Made by a program: the position numbers and the translations under genes
From: Excoecaria cochinchinensis
Taxonomy: Eukaryota; Streptophyta; Magnoliopsida; Malpighiales; Euphorbiaceae
NCBI GenBank assembly: GCA_947683425.1
Contig: CANTUQ010000050.1
Span: 14,996,501-15,060,500, forward strand
Length of the DNA: 64,000 nt
Direction of reading: 5' to 3'
The notes under the pieces: generated by a model
Databases searched by the model: none
Seen by the model: only the letters and a program-made list of their open reading frames with translations
What the model was told of the DNA's origin: nothing
Shown here: positions 35,701 to 49,500 of the stretch, one piece after another
Position numbering within the stretch: the first letter of the stretch is position 1
Layout of the letters: every line of letters begins with the position of its first letter

Positions 35701-37093
35701 TGCATCGGGAATTGGCCTCGTCGGGATCTGACGAATTTTTATGGATTTCCCTAGGGGTATCCCTAGGGAAAATCTCCAGAATCGAAAAATCGTAAAAAGT
35801 GGTGAAATTTTGGATCCGAGTCCAATAATTCGGGAGAACTTGATCGGAATAGCTACTGGAAGCTTGCCGGTCACAATGCATCGGGAATTTTCCTCGTCGG
35901 GATTTTTACGGATTTCCCTAGGGGTACCCCTATGGAAAATCGCCAGAATCGAAAAATCGTAAAAAGTGGTGAAATTTTGGATCCGAGTCCAATAATTCGG
36001 GAGAACTTGATCAGAATAGCTACTGGAAGTTTGCCGGTCACAACGCATCGGGAATTGGCCTCGTCGCGATCTGACAAATTTTTACGGATTTCCCTAGGGG
36101 TACCCCTAGGAAAAATCGTCAGAATCGAAAAATTGTAAAAAGTGGTGAAATTTTGGATCCGAGTCCAATAATTCGGGAGAACTTGATCGGAATAGCTACT
36201 GGAAGCTTGCCGGTCACAACGCATCGGGAATTGGCCTCGTCGGGATCTGACGAAGTTTTACGGATTTCCCTAGGGGTACCCCTAGGGAAAATCGCCAGAA
36301 TCGAAAAATCGTAAAAAGTGGTGAAATTTTGGATCCGAGTCCAATAATTCGTGAGAACTTGATCGGAATAGCTACTGGAAGTTTGCCGGTCACAACGCAT
36401 CGGGAATTGGCCTCGTCGCGATCTGACAAATTTTTACGGATTTCCCTAGGGGTACCCCTAGGAAAAATCGCCAGAATCGAAAAATTGTAAAAAGTGGTGA
36501 AATTTTGGATCCGAGTCCAATAATTCGGGAGAACTTGATCGGAATAGCTACTGGAAGCTTGCCGGTCACAACGCATCGGGAATTGGCCTCGTCGGGATCT
36601 GACGAATTTTTACGGATTTCCCTAGGGGTACCCCTAGGGAAAATCGCCAGAATCGAAAAATCGTAAAAAGTGGTGAAATTTTGGATCCGAGTCCAATAAT
36701 TCGTGAGAACTTGATCGGAATAGCTACTGGAAGCTTGCCGGTCACAACGCATCGGGAATTGGCCTCATCGGGATCTGACGAATTTTTACGGATTTCCCTA
36801 GAGGTGCCCCTAGGAAAAATCGCCAGAATCGAAAAATCGTAAAAAGTGGTGAAATTTTTGATCCGAGTCCAATAATTCGGGAGAACTTGATCGGAATAGC
36901 TACTGGAAGCTTGCCGGTCACAACGCATCGGGAATTGGCCTCGTCGGGATCTGACGAATTTTTACGGATTTCCCTAGGGGTACCCCTAGGGAAAATCGCC
37001 AGAATCGAAAAATCGTAAAAAGTGGTGAAATTTTTGATCCGAGTCCAATAATTTGGGAGAACTTGATCGGAATAGCTACTGGAAGCTTGCCGG
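32712..37093 (+). repeat. 25-mer HOR copy 3 (4,382 bp)
   Basis: Segments from 29738 onward in copy 2 align here at +4,382 bp. The four monomers around 33416-34120 match copy 1 at +8,764 bp, exactly twice 4,382. Few substitutions separate the copies; for example GGGTATCCC near 35757 and CCCCTATGGAAAATC near 35929 are private to this copy. Similarity to the preceding copies ends at about 37.05-37.1 kb. Confidence 0.92.
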
Positions 37094-38482
37094 TCACAAC
37101 GCATCGGGTATTGGCCTCGTCGGGATCTGACGAATTTTTACGGATTTCCCTAGGGGTACCCCTAGGGAAAATCGCCAGAATCGAAAAATCGTAAAATGTG
37201 GTGAAATTTTGGATCCGAGTCCAATAATTCGGGAGAACTTGATCGAAATAGCTATTGGAAGCTTGCCGGTCACAACGCGTCGGGAATTGGCCTCGTCGGG
37301 ATCTGACGAATTTTTACGGATTTCCCTAGGGGTACCCCTAGGGAAAATCGCCATAATCGAAAAATCGTAAAAAGTGGTGAAATTTTGGATCCGAGTCCAA
37401 TAATTCGGGAGAACTTGATCGGAATATCTACTGGAAGCTTGCCGGTCACAACGCATCGGGAATTGGCCTCGTCGGAATTTTTACGGATTTCCCCTAGGGA
37501 AAATCGCCAGAATCGAAAAATCGTAAAAAGTGGTGAAATTTTAGATCCGAGTCCAATAATTCGGGAGAACTTGATCGGAATAGCTACTGGAAGCTTGCCG
37601 GTCACAACGCATCGGGAATTGGCCTCGTCGGGATCTGACGAATTTTTATGGATTTCCCTAGGGGTAACCCTAGGAAAAATCGCCAGAATCGAAAAATCGT
37701 AAAAAGTGGTGAAATTTTGGATCCGAGTCCAATAATTCGGGAGAACTTGATCGGAATAGCTACTGGAAGCTTGCCGGTCACAATGCATCGGGAATTAGCC
37801 TCGTCGGGATCTGACGAATTTTTACGGATTTCCCTAGGGGTACCCCTAGGGAAAATCGCCAGAATCGAAAAATCGTAAAAAGTGGTGAAATTTTGGATCC
37901 GAGTCCAATGATTCGGGAGAACTTGATCGGAATAGCTACTGGAAGCTTGCCGGTCACAATGCATCGGGAATTGGCCTCGTCGGGATCTGATAAATTTTTA
38001 CGGATTTCCCTAGGGGTACCCCTGGGGAAAATCGCCAGAATCGAAAAATCGTAAAAAAGTGGTGAAATTTTGGATCCGAGTCCAATAATTCGGGAGAACT
38101 TGATCGGAATAGCTACTGGAAGCTTGCCGGTCACAACGCATCGGGTATTGGCCTCGTCGGGATCTGACGAATTTTTACGGATTTCTCTAGGGGTACCCCT
38201 AGGGAAAATCGCCAGAATCGAAAAATCGTAAAATGTGGTGAAATTTTGGATCCGAGTCCAATAATTCGGGAGAACTTGATCGGAATAGCTACTGAAAGCT
38301 TGCCGGTCACAACGCGTCGGGAATTGGCCTCGTCGGGATCTGACGAATTTTTACGGATTTCCCTAGGGGTACCCCTAGGGAAAATCGCCAGAATCGAAAA
38401 ATCGTAAAAAGTGGTGAAATTTTGGATCCGAGTCCAATAATTCGGGAGAACATGATCGGAATATCTACTGGAAGCTTGCCGG
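37094..38482 (+). repeat. B monomers between HOR blocks
   Basis: About eight monomers without a clear long repeat period. One has lost half the palindrome: 37489-37498 reads CCCCTAGGG where 20 bases are expected. Another has an extra A in its A-tract near 38056 (CGTAAAAAAGTGG). Several variants resemble those of the flanking HORs, for example CAACGCGTCGGG near 37275 and 38312. Confidence 0.8.
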
Positions 38483-41400
38483 TCACAACGCATCGGGAAT
38501 TGGCCTCGTCGGGATCTGACAAATTTTTACGGATTTCCCTAGGGGTACCCCTAGGGAAAATCGCCAGAATCGAAAAATCGTAAAAAGTGGTGAAATTTTA
38601 GATCCGAGTCCAATAATTCGGGAGAACTTGATCGGAATAGCTACTGGAAGCTTGCCGGTCACAACGCATCGGGAATTTGCTTCGTCGCGATTTTTACGGA
38701 TTTCCCTAGGGGTACCCCTAGGAAAAATCGCCAGAATCGAAAAATCGTAAAAAGTGGTGAAATTTTGGATCCGGGACCAATAATTCGGGAGAACTTGATC
38801 GGAATAGCTACTGGAAGCTTGCCGGTCACAACGCATCGGGAATTGGCCTCGTTGGGATCTGACGAATTTTTACGGATTTCCCTAGGGGTACCCCTAGGGA
38901 AAATCGACAGAATCGAAAAATCGTAAAAAGTGGTGAAATTTTGGATCCGAGTCCAATAATTCGGGAGAACATGATCGGAATATCTACTGGAAGCTTGCCG
39001 GTCACAACGCATCGGGAATTGTCCTCGTCGGGATCTGACAAATTTTTACGGATTTCCCTAGGGGTACCCCTAGGGAAAATCGCCAGAATCGAAAAATCGT
39101 AAAAAGTGGTGAAATTTTTGATCCGAGTCCAATAATTCGGGAGAACTTGATCGGAATAGCTACTGGAAGCTTGCCGGTCACAACGCATCAGGAATTGGCC
39201 TCGTCGGGATTTTTACTGATTTCCCTAGGGGTACCCCTAGGGAAAATCGCCAGAATAGAAAAATCGTAAAAAGTGGTGAAATTTTGGATCCGAGTCCAAT
39301 AATTCGGGAGAACTTGATCGGAATAGCTACTGGAAGCTTGCCAGTCACAACGCATCGGGAATTGGCCTCGTCGGGATCTGACGAATTTTTACGGATTTCC
39401 CTAGGGGTACCCCTAGGGAAAATCGCCAGAATCGAAAAATTGTAAAAAGTGGTGAAATTTTGGATCCGAGTCCAATAATTCGGGAGAACTTGATCGGAAT
39501 AGCTACTGGAAGCTTGCCAGTCACAACGCATCGGGAATTGGCCTCGTCGGGATCTGAGGGATTTTTACGGATCTCCCTAGGGGTACCCCTAGGGAAAATC
39601 GCCAAAATCGAAAAATCGTAAAAAGTGGTGAAATTTTGGATCCGAGTCCAATAATTCGGGAGAACTTGATCGGAATAGCTACTGGAAGCTTGCCGGTCAC
39701 AACGCATCGGGAATTGGCCTCATCGGGATCTGACAAATTTTTACGGATTTCCCTAGGGGTACCCCTAGGGAAAATCTCCAGAATCGAAAAATCGTAAAAA
39801 GTGGTGAAATTTTGGATCCGAGTCCAATAATTCGGGAGAACTTGATCGGAATAGCTACTGGAAGCTTGCCGGTCACAATGCATCGGGAATTTGCCTCGTC
39901 GGGATTTTTACGGATTTCCCTAGGGGTACCCCTAGGGAAAATCGCCATTATCGAAAAATCGTAAAAAGTGGTGAAATTTTGGATCCGAGTCCAATAATTC
40001 GGGAGAACTTGATCGGAATAGCTACTGGAATTTTGCCGGTCACAACGCATCGAGAATTTGCCTCGTCGCGATCTGACAAATTTTTACGGATTTCCCTAGG
40101 GGTACCCCTAGTAAAAATCGCCAGAATCGAAAAATCGTAAAAAGTGGTGAAATTTTGGATCCGAGTCCAATAATTCGGGAGAACTTGATCGGAATAGCTA
40201 CTGGAAGCTTGCTAGTCACAACGCAACGGGAATTGGCCTCGTCGGGATCTGACGAATTTTTACGGATTTTCCTAGGGGTACCCCTAGGGAAAATCGCCAG
40301 AATCGAAAAATTGTAAAAAGTGGTGAAATTTTGGATCCGAGTCCAATAATTTGGGAGAACTTGATCGGAATAGCTACTGGAAGCTTGCCGGTCACAACGC
40401 ATCGGGAATTGGTCTCGTCGGGATCTGACGAATTTTTACGGATTTCCCTAGGGGTACCCATAGGGAAAATCGCCAGAATCGAAAAATCGTAAAAAGTGGT
40501 GAAATTTTGGATCCGAGTCCAATAATTCGGGAGAACTTGATCGGAATATCTACTGGAAGCTTGCCGGTCCCAACGCATCGGGAATTGGCCTCATCGGGAT
40601 TTTTACGGATTTCCCTAGGGGTACCCCTAGGGAAAATCGCCAGAATCGAAAAATCGTAAAAAGTGGTGAAATTTTAGATCCGAGTCCAATAATTCGGGAG
40701 AACTTGATCGGAATAGCTACTGGAAGCTTGCCGGTCACAACGCATCGGGAATTTGCTTCGTCGCGATTTTTACGGATTTCCCTAGGGGTACCCCTAGGAA
40801 AAATCGCCAGAATCGAAAAATCGTAAAAAGTGGTGAAATTTTGGATCCGGGACCAATAATTCGGGAGAACTTGATCGGAATAGCTACTGGAAGCTTGCCG
40901 GTCACAACGCATCGGGAATTGGCCTCGTTGGGATCTGACGAATTTTTACGGATTTCCCTAGGGGTACCCCTAGGGAAAATCGACAGAATCGAAAAATCGT
41001 AAAAAGTGGTGAAATTTTGGATCCGAGTCCAATAATTCGGGAGAACATGATCGAAATATCTACTGGAAGCTTGCCGGTCACAACGCATCGGGAATTGGCC
41101 TCGTCGGGATCTGACAAATTTTTACGGATTTCCCTAGGGGTACCCCTAGGGAAAATCGCCAGAATCGAAAAATCGTAAAAAGTGGTGAAATTTTTGATCC
41201 GAGTCTAATAATTCGGGAGAACTTGATCGGAATAGCTACTGGAAGCTTGCCGGTCACAACGCATCAGGAATTGGCCTCGTCGGGATTTTTACGGATTTCC
41301 CTAGGGGTACCACTAGGGAAAATCGCCAGAATCGAAAAATCGTAAAAAGTGGTGAAATTTTGGATCCGAGTCCAATAATTCGGGAGAACTTGATCGAAAT

Positions 41401-44400
41401 AGCTACTAGAAGCTTGCCGGTCACAACGCATCGGGAATTGGCCTCGTCGGGATCTGACGAATTTTTACGGATTTCCCTAGGGGTACCCCTAGGGAAAATC
41501 GTCAGAATCGAAAAATCGTAAAAAGTGGTGAAATTTTGGATCCGAGTCCAATAATTCGGGAGAACTTGATCGGAATAGCTACTGGAAGCTTGCCAGTCAC
41601 AACGCAACGAGAATTGGCCTCGTCGGGATCTGACGAATTTTTACGGATTTTCCTAGGGGTACCCCTAGGGAAAATCGCCAGAATCGAAAAATTGTAAAAA
41701 GTGGTGAAATTTTGGATCCGAGTCCAATAATTTGGGAGAACTTGATCGGAATAGCTACTGGAAGCTTGCCGGTCACAACGCATCGGGAATTGGTCTCGTC
41801 GGGATCTGACGAATTTTTACGGATTTCCCTAGGGGTACCCCTAGGGAAAATCGACAGAATCGAAAAATCGTAAAAAGTGGTGAAATTTTGGATCCGAGTC
41901 CAATAATTCGGGAGAACATGATCGGAATATCTACTGGAAGCTTGCCGGTCACAACGCATCGGGAATTGTCCTCGTCGGGATCTGACAAATTTTTACGGAT
42001 TTCCCTAGGGGTACCCCTAGGGAAAATCGCCAGAATCGAAAAATCGTAAAAAGTGGTGAAATTTTTGATCCGAGTCCAATAATTCGGGAGAACTTGATCG
42101 GAATAGCTACTGGAAGCTTGCCGGTCACAACGCATCAGGAATTGGCCTCGTCGGGATTTTTACTGATTTCCCTAGGGGTACCCCTAGGGAAAATCGCCAG
42201 AATAGAAAAATCGTAAAAAGTGGTGAAATTTTGGATCCGAGTCCAATAATTCGGGAGAACTTGATCGGAATAGCTACTGGAAGCTTGCCAGTCACAACGC
42301 ATCGGGAATTGGCCTCGTCGGGATCTGACGAATTTTTACGGATTTCCCTAGGGGTACCCCTAGGGAAAATCGCCAGAATCGAAAAATTGTAAAAAGTGGT
42401 GAAATTTTGGATCCGAGTCCAATAATTCGGGAGAACTTGATCGGAATAGCTACTGGAAGCTTGCCAGTCACAACGCATCGGGAATTGGCCTCGTCGGGAT
42501 CTGAGGGATTTTTACGGATCTCCCTAGGGGTACCCCTAGGGAAAATCGCCAAAATCGAAAAATCGTAAAAAGTGGTGAAATTTTGGATCCGAGTCCAATA
42601 ATTCGGGAGAACTTGATCGGAATAGCTACTGGAAGCTTGCCGGTCACAACGCATCGGGAATTGGCCTCATCGGGATCTGACAAATTTTTACGGATTTCCC
42701 TAGGGGTACCCCTAGGGAAAATCTCCAGAATCGAAAAATCGTAAAAAGTGGTGAAATTTTGGATCCGAGTCCAATAATTCGGGAGAACTTGATCGGAATA
42801 GCTACTGGAAGCTTGCCGGTCACAATGCATCGGGAATTTGCCTCGTCGGGATTTTTACGGATTTCCCTAGGGGTACCCCTAGGGAAAATCGCCATTATCG
42901 AAAAATCGTAAAAAGTGGTGAAATTTTGGATCCGAGTCCAATAATTCGGGAGAACTTGATCGGAATAGCTACTGGAATTTTGCCGGTCACAACGCATCGA
43001 GAATTTGCCTCGTCGCGATCTGACAAATTTTTACGGATTTCCCTAGGGGTACCCCTAGTAAAAATCGCTAGAATCGAAAAATCGTAAAAAGTGGTGAAAT
43101 TTTGGATCCGAGTCCAATAATTCGGGAGAACTTGATCGGAATAGCTACTGGAAGCTTGCTAGTCACAACGTAACGGGAATTGGCCTCGTCGGGATCTGAC
43201 GAATTTTTACGGATTTTCCTAGGGGTACCCCTAGGGAAAATCGCCAGAATCGAAAAATTGTAAAAAGTGGTGAAATTTTGGATCCGAGTCCAATAATTTG
43301 GGAGAACTTGATCGGAATAGCTACTGGAAGCTTGCCGGTCACAACGCATCGGGAATTGGTCTCGTCGGGATCTGACGAATTTTTACGGATTTCCCTAGGG
43401 GTACCCATAGGGAAAATCGCCAGAATCGAAAAATCGTAAAAAGTGGTGAAATTTTGGATCCGAGTCCAATAATTCGGGAGAACTTGATCGGAATATCTAC
43501 TGGAAGCTTGCCGGTCCCAACGCATCGGGAATTGGCCTCATCGGGATTTTTACGGATTTTCCTAGGGGTACCCCTAGGGAAAATCGCCAGAATCGAAAAA
43601 TCGTAAAAAGTGGTGAAATTTTAGATCCGAGTCCAATAATTCGGGAGAACTTGATCGGAATAGCTACTGGAAGCTTGCCGGTCACAACGCATCGGGAATT
43701 TGCTTCGTCGCGATTTTTACGGATTTCCCTAGGGGTACCCCTAGGAAAAATCGCCAGAATCGAAAAATCGTAAAAAGTGGTGAAATTTTGGATCCGGGAC
43801 AAATAATTCGGGAGAACTTGATCGGAATAGCTACTGGAAGCTTGCCGGTCACAACGCATCGGGAATTGGCCTCGTTGGGATCTGACGAATTTTTACGGAT
43901 TTCCCTAGGGGTACCCCTAGGGAAAATCGACAGAATCGAAAAATCGTAAAAAGTGGTGAAATTTTGGATCCGAGTCCAATAATTCGGGAGAACATGATCG
44001 AAATATCTACTGGAAGCTTGCCGGTCACAACGCATCGGGAATTGGCCTCGTCGGGATCTGACAAATTTTTACGGATTTCCCTAGGGGTACCCCTAGGGAA
44101 AATCGCCAGAATCGAAAAATCGTAAAAAGTGGTGAAATTTTTGATCCGAGTCTAATAATTCGGGAGAACTTGATCGGAATAGCTACTGGAAGCTTGCCGG
44201 TCACAACGCATCAGGAATTGGCCTCGTCGGGATTTTTACGGATTTCCCTAGGGGTACCACTAGGGAAAATCGCCAGAATCGAAAAATCGTAAAAAGTGGT
44301 GAAATTTTGGATCCGAGTCCAATAATTCGGGAGAACTTGATCGAAATAGCTACTAGAAGCTTGCCGGTCACAACGCATCGGGAATTGGCCTCGTCGGGAT

Positions 44401-47400
44401 CTGACGAATTTTTACGGATTTCCCTAGGGGTACCCCTAGGGAAAATCGTCAGAATCGAAAAATCGTAAAAAGTGGTGAAATTTTGGATCCGAGTCCAATA
44501 ATTCGGGAGAACTTGATCGGAATAGCTACTGGAAGCTTGCCAGTCACAACGCAACGAGAATTGGCCTCGTCGGGATCTGACGAATTTTTACGGATTTTCC
44601 TAGGGGTACCCCTAGGGAAAATCGCCAGAATCGAAAAATTGTAAAAAGTGGTGAAATTTTGGATCCGAGTCCAATAATTTGGGAGAACTTGATCGGAATA
44701 GCTACTGGAAGCTTGCCGGTCACAACGCATCGGGAATTGGTCTCGTCGGGATCTGACGAATTTTTACGGATTTCCCTAGGGGTACCCATAGGGAAAATCG
44801 CCAGAATCGAAAAATCGTAAAAAGTGGTGAAATTTTGGATCCGAGTCCAATAATTCGGGAGAACTTGATCGGAATATCTACTGGAAGCTTGCCGGTCCCA
44901 ACGCATCGGGAATTGGCCTCGTCGGGATTTTTACGGATTTCCCTAAGGGTACCCCTAGGGAAAATCGCCAGAATCGAAAAATCGTAAAAAGTGGTGAAAT
45001 TTTAGATCCGAGTCCAATAATTCGGGAGAACTTGATCGGAATAGCTACTGGAAGCTTGCCGGTCACAACGCATCGGGAATTTGCTTCGTCGCGATTTGTA
45101 CGGATTTCCCTAGGGGTACCCCTAGGAAAAATCGCCAGAATCGAAAAATCGTAAAAAGTGGTGAAATTTTGGATCCGGGACCAATAATTCGGGAGAACTT
45201 GATCGGAATAGCTACTGGAAGCTTGCCGGTCACAACGCATCGGGAATTGGCCTCGTTGGGATCTGACGAATTTTTACGGATTTCCCTAGGGGTACCCCTA
45301 GGGAAAATCGACAGAATCGAAAAATCGTAAAAAGTGTTGAAATTTTGGATCCGAGTCCAATAATTCGGGAGAACATGATCGGAATATCTACTGGAAGCTT
45401 GCCGGTCACAACGCATCGGGAATTGTCCTCGTCGGGATATGACAAATTTTTACGGATTTCCCTAGGGGTACCCCTAGGGAAAATCGCCAGAATCGAAAAA
45501 TCGTAAAAAGTGGTGAAATTTTTGATCCGAGTCCAATAATTCGGGAGAACTTGATCGGAATAGCTACTGGAAGTTTGCCGGTCACAACGCATCAGGAATT
45601 GGCCTCGTCGGGATTTTTACTGATTTCCCTAGGGGTACCCCTAGGGAAAATCGCCAGAATAGAAAAATCGTAAAAAGTGGTGAAATTTTGGATCCGAGTC
45701 CAATAATTCGGGAGAACTTGATCGGAATAGCTACTGGAAGCTTGCCAGTCACAACGCATCGGGAATTGGCCTCGTCGGGATCTGACCAATTTTTACGGAT
45801 TTCCCTAGGGGTACCCCTAGGGAAAATCGCCAGAATCGAAAAATTGTAAAAAGTGGTGAAATTTTGGATCCGAGTCCAATAATTCGGGAGAACTTGATCG
45901 GAATAGCTACTGGAAGCTTGCCAGTCACAACGCATCGGGAATTGGCCTCGTCGGGATCTGAGGGATTTTTACGGATCTCCCTAGGGGTACCCCTAGGGAA
46001 AATCGCCAGAATCGAAAAATCGTAAAAAGTGGTGAAATTTTGGATCCGAGTCCAATAATTCGGGAGAACTTGATCGGAATAGCTACTGGAAGCTTGCCGG
46101 TCACAACGCATCGGGAATTGGCCTCATCGGGATCTGACAAATTTTTACGGATTTTCCTAGGGGTACCCCTAGGGAAAATCTCCAGAATCGAAAAATCGTA
46201 AAAAGTGGTGAAATTTTGGATCCGAGTCCAATAATTCGGGAGAACTTGATCGGAATAGCTACTGGAAGCTTGCCGGTCACAATGCATCGGGAATTTGCCT
46301 CGTCGGGATTTTTACGGATTTCCCTAGGGGTACCCCTAGGGAAAATCGCCATTATCGAAAAATCGTAAAAAGTGGTGAAATTTTGGATCCGAGTCCAATA
46401 ATTCGGGAGAACTTGATCGGAATAGCTACTGGAATTTTGCCGGTCACAACGCATCAAGAATTTGCCTCGTCGCGATCTGACAAATTTTTACGGATTTACC
46501 TAGGGGTACCCTAGGAAAAATCGCCAGAATCGAAAAATCGTAAAAACTGGTGAAATTTTGGATCCGAGTCCAATAATTCGGGAGAACTTGATCGGAATAG
46601 CTACTGGAAGCTTTCCAGTCACAACGCAACGGGAATTGGCCTCGTCGGGATCTGACGAATTTTTACGGATTTTCCTAGGGGTACCCCTAGGGAAAATCGC
46701 CAGAATCGAAAAATTGTAAAAAGTGGTGAAATTTTGGATCCGAGTCCAATAATTTGGGAGAACTTGATCGGAATAGCTACTGGAAGCTTGCCGGTCACAA
46801 CGCATCGGGAATTGGTCTCGTCGGGATCTGACGAATTTTTACGGATTTCCCTAGGGGTACCCATAGGGAAAATCGCCAGAATCGAAAAATCGTAAAAAGT
46901 GGTGAAATTTTGGATCCGAGTCCAATAATTCGGGAGAACTTGATCGGAATATCTACTGGAAGCTTGCCGGTCCCAACGCATCGGGAATTGGCCTCGTCGG
47001 GATTTTTACGGATTTCCCTAGGGGTACCCCTAGGGAAAATCGCCAGAATCGAAAAATCGTAAAAAGTGGTGAAATTTTAGATCCGAGTCCAATAATTCGG
47101 GAGAACTTGATCGGAATAGCTACTGGAAGCTTGCCGGTCACAACGCATCGGGAATTTGCTTCGTCGCGATTTTTACGGATTTCCCTAGGGGTACCCCTAG
47201 GAAAAATCGCCAGAATCGAAAAATCGTAAAAAGTGGTGAAATTTTTGATCCGGGACCAATAATTCGGGAGAACTTGATCGGAATAGCTACTGGAAGCTTG
47301 CCGGTCACAACGCATCGGGAATTGGCCTCGTTGGGATCTGACGAATTTTTACGGATTTCCCTAGGGGTACCCCTAGGGAAAATCGACAGAATCGAAAAAT

Positions 47401-47560
47401 CGTAAAAAGTGGTGAAATTTTGGATCCGAGTCCAATAATTCGGGAGAACATGATCGAAATATCTACTGGAAGCTTGCCGGTCACAACGCATCGGGAATTG
47501 GCCTCGTCGGGATCTGACAAATTTTTACGGATTTCCCTAGGGGTACCCCTAGGGAAAATC
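38483..47560 (+). repeat. 2,947/3,457-bp higher-order repeats, subfamily B
   Basis: Units anchored at about 38826, 41773 and 45230 are spaced 2,947 bp (17 monomers, five of them short) and 3,457 bp (20 monomers, seven short). The second is longer by three monomers. Each unit has an inner landmark about 2,076 bp after the anchor, at 40902, 43849 and 47305. Shared variants are GGATCCGGGACC, CGCCATTATCG, GGAATTTTGCCGG, GATCTGAGGGATTTTTACGG and GGGGTACCCATAGGG. The unit is rich in the 167-bp short form compared with neighbouring HORs. Confidence 0.88.
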
Positions 47561-49500
47561 GCCAGAATCGAAAAATCATAAAAAGTTGTGAAATTTTTGA
47601 TCCGAGTCCAATAATTCGGGAGAACTTGATCGGAATAGCTACTGGAAGCTTGCCGGTCACAACGCATCGGGAATTGGCCTCGTCGGGATCTGACGAATTT
47701 TTACGGATCTCCCTAGGGGTACCCCTAGGGAAAATCGCCAGAATCGAAAAATCGTAAAAAGTGGTGAAATTTTGGATCCGAGTCCAATAATTCGGGAGAA
47801 CTTGATCGGAATAGCTACTGGAAGCTTGCCGGTCACAACGCATCGGGAATTGGCCTCGTCGGGATCTGATGAATTTTTACGGATTTCCCTAGGGGTACCC
47901 CTAGGGAAAATCGCCAGAATCGAAAAATCGTAAAAAGTGGTGAAATTTTGGATCCGAGTCCAATAATTCGGGAGAACTTGATCGGAATAGCTACTGGAAG
48001 CTTGTCGGTCACAACGCATCGGGAATTTGCCTCGTCGGGATTTTTACGGATTTTTCTAGGGGTACCCCTAGGGAAAATCGCCAGAATCGAAAAATCGTAA
48101 AAAGTGGTGAAATTTTGGATCCGGGACCAATAATTCGGGAGAACTTGATCGGAATAGCTACTGGAAGCTTGCCGGTCACAACGCATCGGGAATTGGCCTC
48201 GTCGGGATCTGACGAATTTTTACGGATTTCCCTAGGGGTACCCCTAGGGAAAATCACCAGAATCGAAAAATCGTAAAAAGTGGTGAAATTTTGGATCCGA
48301 GTCCAATAATTCGGGAGAACTTGATCGGAATAGCTACTGGAAGCTTGCCGGTCACAACGCATCGGGAATTGGCCTCGTCGGGATCTGACAAATTTTTACG
48401 GATTTCCCTAGGGGTACCCCTAGGGAAAATCGCCAGAATCGAAAAATCGTAAAAAGTGGTGAAATTTTGGATCCGAGTCCAATAATTCGGGAGAACTTGA
48501 TCGGAATAGCTACTGGAAGCTTGCCGGTCACAACGCATCGGGAATTGGCCTCGTCGGGATCTGACAAATTTTTACGGATTTCCCTAGGGGTACCCCTAGG
48601 GAAAATCACCAGAATCGAAAAATCATAAAAAGTTGTGAAATTTTTGATCCGAGTCCAATAATTCGGGAGAACTTGATCGGAATAGCTACTGGAAGCTTGC
48701 CGGTCACAACGCATCGGGAATTGGCCTCGTCGGGATCTGACGAATTTTTACGGATCTCCCTAGGGGTACCCCTAGGGAAAATCGCCAGAATCGAAAAATC
48801 GTAAAAAGTGGTGAAATTTTGGATCCGAGTCCAATAATTCGGGAGAACTTGATCGGAATAGCTACTGGAAGCTTGCCGGTCACAACGCATCGGGAATTGG
48901 CCTCGTCGGGATCTGATGAATTTTTACGGATTTCCCTAGGGGTACCCCTAGGGAAAATCGCCAGAATCGAAAAATCGTAAAAAGTGGTGAAATTTTGGAT
49001 CCGAGTCCAATAATTCGGGAGAACTTGATCGGAATAGCTACTGGAAGCTTGTCGGTCACAACGCATCGGGAATTTGCCTCGTCGGGATTTTTACGGATTT
49101 TTCTAGGGGTACCCCTAGGGAAAATCGCCAGAATCGAAAAATCGTAAAAAGTGGTGAAATTTTGGATCCGGGACCAATAATTCGGGAGAACTTGATCGGA
49201 ATAGCTACTGGAAGCTTGCCGGTCACAACGCATCGGGAATTGGCCTCGTCGGGATCTGACGAATTTTTACGGATTTCCCTAGGGGTACCCCTAGGGAAAA
49301 TCACCAGAATCGAAAAATCGTAAAAAGTGGTGAAATTTTGGATCCGAGTCCAATAATTCGGGAGAACTTGATCGGAATAGCTACTGGAAGCTTGCCGGTC
49401 ACAACGCATCGGGAATTGGCCTCGTCGGGATCTGACAAATTTTTACGGATTTCCCTAGGGGTACCCCTAGGGAAAATCGCCAGAATCGAAAAATCGTAAA
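47560..49500 (+). repeat. 1,047-bp hexamer HOR, about two copies
   Basis: Five 176-bp monomers and one 167-bp monomer make 1,047 bp. Shared markers at this offset include AATCATAAAAAGTTGTG near 47576 and 48623, CTTGTCGGTCAC near 48001 and 49048, GGATTTTTCTAGG and GGATCCGGGACC near 48118 and 49165. The second copy diverges at about 49.5 kb. Confidence 0.88.
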
